Of a stretch of DNA of 8,302 nt, positions 1 through 4,992 are shown one piece after another. This DNA is from Pseudomonadota bacterium (lineage in GTDB: Bacteria > Desulfobacterota > WTBG01 > CAIYCZ01): the NCBI GenBank assembly GCA_026388865.1, contig JAPLIX010000009.1, positions 5,153 through 13,454 on the forward strand, given 5' to 3'. The position numbers were made by a program, and so were the translations under genes. Under the pieces are notes generated by a model. The model was given only the letters and a program-made list of their open reading frames with translations. It did not search any database and was not told the origin of the DNA. Positions within the stretch are counted from its first letter, which is position 1. The number at the start of each line of letters is the position of its first letter.

Positions 1-28
1 TGGGCGCATTCATGCGAGCTTGCCGTGA

Positions 29-168
29 GTCCCGATTTCCCGGGATCAAGCGGTAGCGGCCGATGGCCGCTCCTGCCGCATTTTTTATCTCGGGAGGGAA
101 TAGAGATGTTTTATTAGAACCGTCCCCATTTTCCTTTGTTAAAAATAGTATGGTGTCCCCTGATTTCC
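29..168. repeat. Cluster of GTCCCC/ATTTCC dispersed-repeat motifs
   Basis: Three related short motifs lie within 140 bp: GTCCCGATTTCCCGGGAT (29-46), GAACCGTCCCCATTTTCC (117-134) and GGTGTCCCCTGATTTCC (152-168). From memory, motifs of this kind are scattered through many Desulfobacterota genomes and, read as protein, give tell-tale SPDF peptides; two of these copies do so (frames at 28-39 and 150-167). I read them as intergenic repeats rather than coding sequence. Their mobiliser is not in the window. Confidence 0.5.
50..86 (+). terminator. Rho-independent terminator for a plus-strand gene left of the window
   Basis: GCGGCC (56-61) pairs perfectly with GGCCGC (65-70) around a 3-nt loop. The stem is extended by GCGGTA (50-55) against TGCCGC (74-79), with one G-U pair and a 3-nt bulge. 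Six T residues follow at 81-86. This is a classic stem plus U-tract for a transcript entering from the left edge. One frame open from the edge ends with TAG at 54-56, inside the stem, and could be the tail of that gene, but only about 17 codons are visible and I do not call it. Confidence 0.65.
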
Positions 169-221
169 GCGAGCCCAACAAGATAAATGGCGAGCGGTTT
201 ACGGTCAGGGGCATCGTCTTG

Positions 222-938
222 TTATCCTTTTTTGCAAATAATATCATTATGATAGTCGATATATATTTTTTGCAATGTATGTTCACGCACCATATTCAGC
301 TGGCTAATATCGAGTGATATTGCACCGTAGTCACACTGAACATGGTGGTTTGGGCAAAGAATAATTATATTGCCAGGCACATCTGGTCCATCATGTGGTT
401 TTCCTAATGGTTGAATGTGATGTGCTTCAGAATACCTATCTTTATTAGACAACTCAATTGTCTGCCCACAAATCTGACAACGATGATTATGTAATTTCTT
501 GATTTTGCGAATAAGGTCTGTATCTCTAATTATTCTATGAAAATAAGAGTCATGCCGAGAAGGCTCTGTATTACCATTTGGCAAAATAGTTTCAGAATTA
601 TTTTGTAGTTTTAAACTGTTACTATTTTTTGATCTCAAGTGTCGTGCACATTCAGACATTAGTGGTGGAATATAGCTAGTCCCTTGCCCACGTCCTACTA
701 ATTTTCTATATTGCGTAGTTTTAGCATCCTCCCCAAGTATATTCCATGCATCGACAAATTTTTTGATAGCTGATGAACTTGTTTTATAAGTTATTTTTCC
801 TTTTTCTGGTTTGTAATGAATATCAAACTGTTCCACCCAGGCAAAAAATGTATTCCCTTCTTTTGTTTTCCATCTATAATTTTTCCCCATTGAGTCGATA
901 AATTGAAGAAGTTGATCAACATTTATTTTATGTGTCAA
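222..938 (-). CDS. HNH endonuclease domain protein
   Basis: A 238-residue protein with a clear C-terminal HNH nuclease domain. A zinc-binding pair Cys154-x2-Cys157 is followed by the catalytic-type His173-His174, then Asn190 and Cys195-Pro-Asn-His198-His199, ending in a conserved-looking DYG segment. Known HNH proteins bind one metal ion and cleave DNA; homing, restriction and phage-defence enzymes all use this fold. The N-terminal 120 residues are not recognised and may give target specificity or partner binding. The start is TTG at 936-938, chosen because GGAGGG (946-951) lies 7 nt upstream. The gene is strikingly AT-rich beside the korBC, purC and AOR genes, which suggests horizontal acquisition. 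It stands alone with its own promoter, and no methylase or other restriction partner is visible. The domain call is firm; the biological role is unknown. Confidence 0.85.
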   Translation of the reverse strand: MTHKINVDQLLQFIDSMGKNYRWKTKEGNTFFAWVEQFDIHYKPEKGKITYKTSSSAIKKFVDAWNILGEDAKTTQYRKLVGRGQGTSYIPPLMSECARHLRSKNSNSLKLQNNSETILPNGNTEPSRHDSYFHRIIRDTDLIRKIKKLHNHRCQICGQTIELSNKDRYSEAHHIQPLGKPHDGPDVPGNIIILCPNHHVQCDYGAISLDISQLNMVREHTLQKIYIDYHNDIICKKG

Positions 939-944
939 TTTATT

Positions 945-1172
945 GCCCTCCGTAATAAGAAATTAATATATGTTAGGATAACATTGTCTTTTATCTTTAT
1001 TCTACTATTGTCCACCTAATATAAGCAAACATGTTGCCCGTCAAGGTTTTATATAAATATTTTCCTGTAAAATTGTCCGTAATTCCACAATATGATTTTA
1101 TTAAATTGGTTATGCCGAATCGGTATAGTTTAAGGCTTTGTTGTGGTACTGGTTTCAAAGATTCTCTTGCTT
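945..1172. other. AT-rich intergenic stretch
   Basis: No plausible gene is visible on either strand between the HNH start codon and the terminator at 1173. Apart from the HNH ribosome binding site and promoter, I see only low-complexity AT-rich sequence and a tiny 4-bp inverted repeat around 1114-1122. Confidence 0.5.
1016..1044 (-). promoter_or_regulatory. Sigma-70-type promoter of the HNH gene
   Basis: Reading the minus strand, TTGACG (1039-1044) and TATTAG (1016-1021) are separated by 17 nt. The -35 matches the consensus at 5 of 6 positions and the -10 at 4 of 6. Transcription would start near 1009, leaving a leader of about 70 nt before the TTG start codon. No other minus-strand promoter nearby looks as good. 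Confidence 0.5.
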
Positions 1173-1194
1173 AAAAAGGGGATGAAGTATCCCC
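1173..1194 (-). terminator. Rho-independent terminator, minus strand
   Basis: On the minus strand GGGGAT (1189-1194) pairs perfectly with ATCCCC (1178-1183) around a 5-nt loop, and TTTTT (1173-1177) follows directly. It is well placed to stop transcripts coming from the toxin-antitoxin genes and the AOR remnant before they reach the HNH gene. Confidence 0.65.
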
Positions 1195-1215
1195 GGCATC
1201 CTCTTGTATCTAAAC

Positions 1216-1257
1216 ATAACCGGCAGTCCTGCTATACATGGCAGGGCTGCCGGTTAT
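1216..1257. terminator. Long perfect-stem hairpin downstream of the AOR remnant
   Basis: Positions 1216-1232 pair with 1241-1257 in a 17-bp stem containing one G-U pair, around an 8-nt loop. The tails are only moderately T-rich (TTATTATT on the plus side), so it could act in either direction. It begins about 30 nt after the stop codon of the AOR remnant. The stem arm ACCGGCAG recurs at the matching distance behind the intact AOR gene, so this is probably the ancestral AOR terminator. Confidence 0.55.
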
Positions 1258-1284
1258 TATTCACTATCACTAAATGTTACGTTC

Positions 1285-1425
1285 TCAGCTTTTTTCCCCC
1301 AGCAATTCGGTAATCGCCGGGCACTCGCGCTCCCCAAGCTTTCCCTTTTTGGCAAGGTCTTCCGCCACATCAGACAGTCCGATCTCCGCAAGTCTTTTTC
1401 CTGGTGGGCAGGCCGTCAGTAGAGC
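1285..1425 (-). pseudogene. Decayed C-terminal fragment of a second aldehyde ferredoxin oxidoreductase
   Basis: The minus-strand sequence matches the 3' end of the intact AOR gene at 2738-2878, at well over 80% identity by eye. Translation gives KRLAEIGLSDVAEDL and then CPAITELLGEKS before a TGA at 1285-1287. The intact gene reads KRLAEIGLSDVADDL and CPAITELLGKSS there. An extra base near 1400 breaks the frame, so the segment corresponding to TDGLPT is out of phase. Homology stops abruptly near 1426, leaving only about 47 codons of a gene of roughly 650. It has no start and cannot make an enzyme. Most substitutions are compatible with a diverged paralogue rather than a fresh duplication. Similarity continues past the stop codon into the terminator hairpin. 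Confidence 0.85.
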
Positions 1426-1458
1426 ATTTTCCATTCGCCCACCTTGCAAAATCCTATT

Positions 1459-1782
1459 TTAAATAATATCCAATTGTATTTTGATGGCCTCTTCAATCCT
1501 GCGCATATCTTCTTCTGAGAGAACGCCGGCACGTTTAAAAAGTCGCAACTTGCTTACAGTTGCCAGTTGATCGGCCATTGCGTTACTTCCTTTACCGCCA
1601 AAAACCACCAATGCCTCGCTGGGATATAGACGATCTGTCTTGCTGGTTAGAGGAACAACTTGAACTCGATTGAGGAACTTATTTGAAGCATCATTACTGA
1701 TGATGACGGCAGGGCGCTTCTTTTTTATTTCTCCACCAATGGAAGGATCAAAATTAACCCACCAGACCTCACGCCGTTTCAT
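1459..1782 (-). CDS. mazF: MazF/PemK-type toxin, endoribonuclease
   Basis: A 107-residue protein of typical MazF length. It opens with RREVWWVNFDPSIGGEI, followed by KKRPAVIISND (about residues 21-31) and VVPLTS (42-47). Arg23 and Thr46 align with the catalytic Arg and Thr of characterised MazF enzymes. The C-terminal half keeps the expected DQLATVSKLRL segment and a final helix. Known MazF toxins are sequence-specific mRNA interferases, held inactive by binding the C-terminal tail of the partner antitoxin. The start ATG (1780-1782) lies within the last codons of the antitoxin gene, a 14-nt overlap implying translational coupling; AAGGA lies about 8 nt upstream. The stop is about 30 nt from the AOR remnant. 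The family call is firm; RNA specificity and activity are unknown. Confidence 0.9.
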   Translation of the reverse strand: MKRREVWWVNFDPSIGGEIKKKRPAVIISNDASNKFLNRVQVVPLTSKTDRLYPSEALVVFGGKGSNAMADQLATVSKLRLFKRAGVLSEEDMRRIEEAIKIQLDII

Positions 1783-1999
1783 GGGCTGTGTCCTTAAAGG
1801 TGCTCTCGGCCCACTCTATGGCTTCTTCCTCCCGCTTTTTGTCCCTTGCCATTTGAGCGTAAGCTGATTCCAGATTAGGGCGTACTACATGCGGGCGCAC
1901 CAGTTCTTCAACGAATTTACTGATTTTGCGGGGGCCTATTGTCTTGTGAAGGCCCTCATAAACTTTCTCATCCACAGTTATTGTTAATTTTTTTTGCAT
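1769..1999 (-). CDS. mazE: MazE-type antitoxin with ribbon-helix-helix-like N-terminus
   Basis: A 76-residue protein directly upstream of, and overlapping, the MazF toxin gene. The N-terminus (KKLTITVDEKVYEGL, residues 3-17) has the beta-strand then helix pattern of ribbon-helix-helix DNA-binding antitoxins. The C-terminal third is charged and helical (ARDKKREEEAIEWAESTF), as expected for a flexible toxin-neutralising tail. The start ATG (1997-1999) has GGAG (2007-2010) 7 nt upstream. Just upstream is a promoter with two TACGTG copies one helical turn apart, a plausible autoregulatory operator. Position, size and overlap make the antitoxin role very likely. The symbol follows the functional pairing; the fold could differ from that of E. 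coli MazE. Confidence 0.8.
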   Translation of the reverse strand: MQKKLTITVDEKVYEGLHKTIGPRKISKFVEELVRPHVVRPNLESAYAQMARDKKREEEAIEWAESTFKDTAHETA

Positions 2000-2018
2000 T
2001 GAAATGCTCCGCTCTATA

Positions 2019-2054
2019 TACGTGTAGTGTACGTGCTTTCTTTGTCTATGTCAA
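2019..2054 (-). promoter_or_regulatory. Toxin-antitoxin promoter with tandem operator-like repeats
   Basis: On the minus strand TTGACA (2049-2054) is a perfect -35, followed after 17 nt by TACACT (2026-2031), a 4 of 6 match to the -10. On the plus strand TACGTG occurs at 2019-2024 and again at 2030-2035, 11 bp apart, so both copies lie on the same DNA face and straddle the -10. This suits repression by the antitoxin or the toxin-antitoxin complex. The -35 contains the TGA stop codon (2051-2053) of the upstream gene, so the promoter is packed against that gene. Confidence 0.6.
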
Positions 2055-2476
2055 TGCGTATCATTAACATTAGGAGAGCAATACGTTTGATTCGCAATAA
2101 CTCTGGGGTACCCGGTACCCGCTTGTTTCTCGCTCTCCTTTTTCAAGGATATTTGAAACTTCCAGTCGTCGCCAAAGTCAAACCAGTAGAACAGATAGTG
2201 TCCAGATGGCAGGAGAAATACATCTGCGAGTGTGATCTTCTTGAGTTTCTTTGAGGCTGTGCTGAATCCCCCGTCTCGTCCGAGACTGTTTCTGCTGTCG
2301 CGAGGGGTCTTTCCGGTGAAGAAATCATAGCAGTGATCGTTGTCGAAATTGGTCAGCGATTGCATGACTTCGTGCATTTCGTCCAGCGTCGTATCAGATT
2401 CGATTTCTACGGTTCGCTCAAATGGTTCCTGCAGATAGATTCCCCAAACACATTTGATTTTCAGAGTGTAAATCAT
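2051..2476 (-). CDS. Plasmid pRiA4b ORF-3-like family protein
   Basis: A 141-residue protein matching the pRiA4b ORF-3-like family by pattern. An N-terminal beta strand (IYTLKIKCVWGIY) leads to the acidic TLDEMHEVMQSL helix (30-41), then DHCYDF (47-52), KKITLADVFL (79-88) and the hallmark FDFGDDWKFQI (99-109). YPRVI (123-127) comes near the end. Members of this family accompany mobile elements and plasmids; no biochemical function is established that I can cite. The start ATG (2474-2476) is preceded by AGGAAGG (2481-2487). The stop overlaps the -35 of the toxin-antitoxin promoter, so it is probably transcribed separately or reads through into that operon. An attC-like site lies about 50 nt upstream of its start, the usual arrangement for the first gene of an integron cassette. 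Confidence 0.75.
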   Translation of the reverse strand: MIYTLKIKCVWGIYLQEPFERTVEIESDTTLDEMHEVMQSLTNFDNDHCYDFFTGKTPRDSRNSLGRDGGFSTASKKLKKITLADVFLLPSGHYLFYWFDFGDDWKFQISLKKESEKQAGTGYPRVIANQTYCSPNVNDTH

Positions 2477-2527
2477 CGTTCCTTCCTATGCCCAATGCCC
2501 AACTTGAGGGGCGTGGGTGGAGCGGCA

Positions 2528-2594
2528 GCATAACGACTGAGCTAAGCAGCGTGGCGGCAGTATCGCCACGTCCGTCTTGAGGGATTTGTTGGCT
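2528..2594 (-). repeat. attC-like integron recombination site
   Basis: Read on the minus strand, the site opens with AGCCAAC (2588-2594) and closes with GTTATGC (2528-2534), standing for the R'' and R' core boxes. Between them a perfect 7-bp stem, CGTGGCG/CGCCACG (2550-2556 with 2564-2570), encloses a 7-nt loop. The flanks contain CCTCAAGACGGAC on one side and CTTAGCTCAGTCGTTATGC on the other. Both resemble well-known attC sites (compare CTTAACTCA.GCGTTA of aadA-type sites and TCAAGAGGGAC of Vibrio sites). The 67-bp length is within the attC range. R'' and R' each deviate from RYYYAAC/GTTRRRY, so activity is uncertain. No integrase gene is in the window. Confidence 0.6.
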
Positions 2595-2737
2595 GTGCCG
2601 TTTATTTTATGCTTCATATTTTCTCTTGAGTATTTCGTAAACTTCTCTTTGTTCCGCAGCAGGCTGTTAAAAAACTCATCTTTATTAAACATGGGCAGCT
2701 GCCGGTCATCTATTTACCATTACCATCAATCAACTGC
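2595..2737. other. AOR 3' flank and accessory-DNA junction, no gene called
   Basis: From 2737 down to about 2690 the sequence is the natural downstream flank of AOR. It aligns with the flank of the AOR remnant, including the stem arm ACCGGCAG, but the second terminator arm is missing. A 10-bp palindrome, GGCAGCTGCC, lies at 2694-2703. Beyond about 2690 the sequence is unrelated to the remnant flank and AT-rich. It includes GAGTTTTTTAACAGCCT (2661-2677, minus strand), similar to a dispersed motif often seen near mobile elements. The only open frame (start 2692) has no ribosome binding site and runs through the attC-like site. Confidence 0.5.
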
Positions 2738-4693
2738 TCAACTGCTTTTCCCCAGAAGCTCAGTAATCGCCGGGCACTCGCGCTCGCCAAGCTTTCCTTT
2801 TTTTGCGAGGTCGTCCGCCACATCAGAGAGCCCGATCTCCGCAAGCCTCTTTTTCGTCGGCAGGCCGTCAGTGGAGCAGCCGCGATAATGATAGTATTCT
2901 TCAAGCATGCCCGGATGATGAATCGGATCATTCTCCCCGCGCCGGGTGCCCTGCCTCAGGTCATCCTTGCGCGTGATGCCCAGCAGCGCATTGAAGCTTT
3001 TCTCAACCTGGTATGCCCGCTCGGCTGCTTCATAGAGTTTACCTGGATCACGGCCCGTTGCCGCCTGGTAGATTTCCCCCATTTCCTCAACAAGAATGAG
3101 CGGATCGGCAAACACGTCGCAGCCTACCATGGGCACAAAGCAGATGCCCAGGCAGTCCATGAGCATTTTGTAGTTTTCGCTCCACCACACCACCCGGCCC
3201 TTTGCTGCAGGGTTTGCATGTTCCAGAATTCCCACAGGAAGGTCTTTGCCGAAAATTCTTTCCATCATGTCCTGGAGTCCGATCATGGCAGGGAACGGGT
3301 GGCCTTTCAAATGGTCAGCACCGCGGGTGGCGACAGAGGAGGCAAGGCTCATGGCAATGGCCTGGGTGCAGTTGTAGGTGAAAGACTGACCCTTGGTGTG
3401 AAAGCCGTATTCCTGAGCATTGCCGCCAATGCGCGCAACCGCATCCGGCATGCTCTCGGCAAGGATATTGCCGAACCCTTCGCGCCTGGTAATTTTCATA
3501 ATCATGTCGGAAATCACCCGCTCATCCCCCCACTCTAAGTGGATGCCGCCGGTATCCTCGGTCCCGATAATGCCCCGCTGATAGCATTCCATGGCCATGG
3601 CAAGGTTCCAGCCGAACTGGACGCAGTCCATTCCCATGCGGTTGACCAGGTCTGAAATATGCATTAGTGCTGGAAAATCAAAGAGGCCAAGTAGGGGGCC
3701 CATGTTGGTATAGTGGCCGAACTCAAGCTTATCAGTCTTCTCTCCCTTGAACGGGCCTTCCGTCACTTCCCACTTCTGGGTGCATGCCACCGGGCAGCGG
3801 TAGCATGCGATCTGGCCCGCCTTGTAGTTCTCCACCAGTTTGACAATATCAAGCTGCTCGGGGGTAATCCGTACCTGCTGGTTTTTGATGCGGGTCTGGT
3901 CGCTGTTCTGGGCGATGAGCATCAGCGAGCCATATTCCTTGTGCGCAAACAAAGCAGGGCCCTTGCCCCAGATATCCCGGTAGCGATTCACCAGTTCGTC
4001 AAAGGCAGCAGTGTCAGCAACCGGAACCGTGCCGTCAGCTTTCACGATTATCGCTTTCAGGTTTTTTGAGCCCATGACGCAACCCATGCCGGCCCTGCCG
4101 TTAAAGCCTACCCGTTTGCTGCTGTTGCAGATATTTGCATACCTGACCAGATTTTCTCCGGCCGGCCCGATGCGGGCGGTTTCACACACGCCGTATTTTT
4201 CCTGGATCTTCTCATCAGTGGCGTAGGTGTCAAGCCCCCACAGGTCGGTGGCTTCAACCAGCTCCGTTTTTTTTCCTTTCTCAATAAGAAGCACCACCGG
4301 CTTTTTTGCCTTTCCTCTGAAGACAAGATGGTCATAGCCTGCCTGCTTCACCCGCGCCGGGAATGTCCCGCCGCCGTTTGAGTCGCCGAAGATTCTGGTG
4401 AGCGGGCTTTTAGCGGTTATGGTCATGCGTGAAGAGCAGGGAAACGAGGTGCCGACCAGTATGCCGAAGCCGAATATGAGCGGGTTGTCCGGCGACAGCG
4501 GATCTATCTCTGGGTTTTTGCGCAAAGCATCATACAGCAATCGGGCGTTAATACCTGCCCCGCCCGTGTAGCCGCTTTTAAGCTCTTCGGAGAGATCCTC
4601 TTCCCGGATTGTGCCATTGGTGAGATCCACCTGAAGAATTTTGCCGCTCCAGCCATCGCTGCTGCCGGCTTTACCCGGTGTCGAATTTTTCAT
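2738..4693 (-). CDS. aor: Tungsten/molybdenum aldehyde ferredoxin oxidoreductase
   Basis: A 651-residue cytoplasmic AOR-family enzyme. Known members oxidise aldehydes to carboxylic acids, or run in reverse, at a bis-pyranopterin W or Mo cofactor, passing electrons through a [4Fe-4S] cluster to ferredoxin. The N-terminal domain shows GWSGKILQVDLT (14-25), AKSPLTRIFGDSNGGG (94-109), GPAGEN (176-181) and GRAGMGCVMGSKNLKAI (199-215), the usual pterin-cradle motifs. Cys297-x2-Cys300-x3-Cys304 and the distant DxxGxC at Asp513-Cys518 supply the four cluster ligands. Length is slightly above that of archaeal AOR. I chose the ATG at 4691-4693, which has AAGGAAG upstream; a TTG at 4720 extends the frame but lacks such a site. 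It is monocistronic and divergent from the secreted-protein gene. The exact aldehyde, and W versus Mo, cannot be told from sequence alone. Confidence 0.93.
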   Translation of the reverse strand: MKNSTPGKAGSSDGWSGKILQVDLTNGTIREEDLSEELKSGYTGGAGINARLLYDALRKNPEIDPLSPDNPLIFGFGILVGTSFPCSSRMTITAKSPLTRIFGDSNGGGTFPARVKQAGYDHLVFRGKAKKPVVLLIEKGKKTELVEATDLWGLDTYATDEKIQEKYGVCETARIGPAGENLVRYANICNSSKRVGFNGRAGMGCVMGSKNLKAIIVKADGTVPVADTAAFDELVNRYRDIWGKGPALFAHKEYGSLMLIAQNSDQTRIKNQQVRITPEQLDIVKLVENYKAGQIACYRCPVACTQKWEVTEGPFKGEKTDKLEFGHYTNMGPLLGLFDFPALMHISDLVNRMGMDCVQFGWNLAMAMECYQRGIIGTEDTGGIHLEWGDERVISDMIMKITRREGFGNILAESMPDAVARIGGNAQEYGFHTKGQSFTYNCTQAIAMSLASSVATRGADHLKGHPFPAMIGLQDMMERIFGKDLPVGILEHANPAAKGRVVWWSENYKMLMDCLGICFVPMVGCDVFADPLILVEEMGEIYQAATGRDPGKLYEAAERAYQVEKSFNALLGITRKDDLRQGTRRGENDPIHHPGMLEEYYHYRGCSTDGLPTKKRLAEIGLSDVADDLAKKGKLGERECPAITELLGKSS

Positions 4694-4786
4694 AAGCATC
4701 TTCCTTTCTGCGTCTTGCAATAGCGATACTGATGACGTTGAAAAGTATAAGAAACTGTCTCTCGGCTGCCGAAAGAATTACTTCCC

Positions 4787-4821
4787 GGTCATTAATATAT
4801 AGTACTACATACAGGTCATTA
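4787..4821. promoter_or_regulatory. Near-palindrome flanked by direct repeats in the divergent intergenic region
   Basis: TATATAGTACTACATA (4796-4811) is palindromic at 14 of 16 positions, centred on TAGTACTA. An exact GGTCATTA lies on each side (4787-4794 and 4814-4821), 27 bp apart. The site is about 95-130 bp upstream of the AOR start codon, in a region of AT-rich promoter-like sequence. A dimeric regulator acting on AOR, or on both divergent genes, is a reasonable inference; the protein is unknown. Confidence 0.4.
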
Positions 4822-4908
4822 TGAACAGGCTTGAAATATTTTTTTGCCTCAGGTATTAATAAGTATTTCCTGCCGGGATTTCTACAGCACCACGGCGTGT
4901 AAAACTAC

Positions 4909-4914
4909 TATAAT
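4909..4914 (+). promoter_or_regulatory. Consensus -10 element upstream of the secreted-protein gene
   Basis: TATAAT at 4909-4914 is a perfect -10 hexamer about 80 nt before the start codon at 4993. The hexamer 17 nt upstream (AGCACC) is a poor -35 and there is no extended TG motif. The promoter would therefore be weak or need an activator. Confidence 0.35.
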
Positions 4915-4992
4915 ATTCTGCTCGTTTTAAGTCGATAAAATAAATACCGTTTGTTCTGTCATCACTAATTTTTTCAGCGCCAAGGAGGCCCC

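Noticed and set aside
1..56. Tail of a plus-strand gene ending with TAG at 54-56
   Set aside because: Only about 17 codons are visible, other frames are also open, and the stretch contains one of the dispersed-repeat motifs. The terminator supports a gene to the left but not this frame.
63..317. An 84-codon plus-strand open frame
   Set aside because: It begins inside a terminator hairpin, runs through dispersed repeats and overlaps the 3' end of the HNH gene on the other strand.
1100..1150. GTTATGC near 1109 as another attC core box
   Set aside because: It is on the opposite strand from the other site and has no partner AAC box or inverted repeat at a suitable distance.
2486..2692. A 68-codon minus-strand open frame upstream of the pRiA4b-like gene
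   Set aside because: Its second half is a translation of the attC-like site and flank, it has no ribosome binding site, and its first part resembles no protein I know.
2577..3538. Plus-strand open frames opposite the AOR gene
   Set aside because: They are the antisense reading of a strongly recognisable AOR gene. The one at the AOR 3' end resembles the plus-strand frames near 1204-1462 only because both lie opposite AOR 3' sequence.
4694..4720. TTG at 4720 as the AOR start codon
   Set aside because: It would add 9 residues without a preceding ribosome binding site, whereas the ATG at 4691-4693 has AAGGAAG at a good distance.
4694..4810. A molybdenum-cofactor riboswitch in the AOR leader
   Set aside because: AOR genes can be controlled this way, but the leader shows only a 4-bp hairpin and none of the long paired architecture expected.
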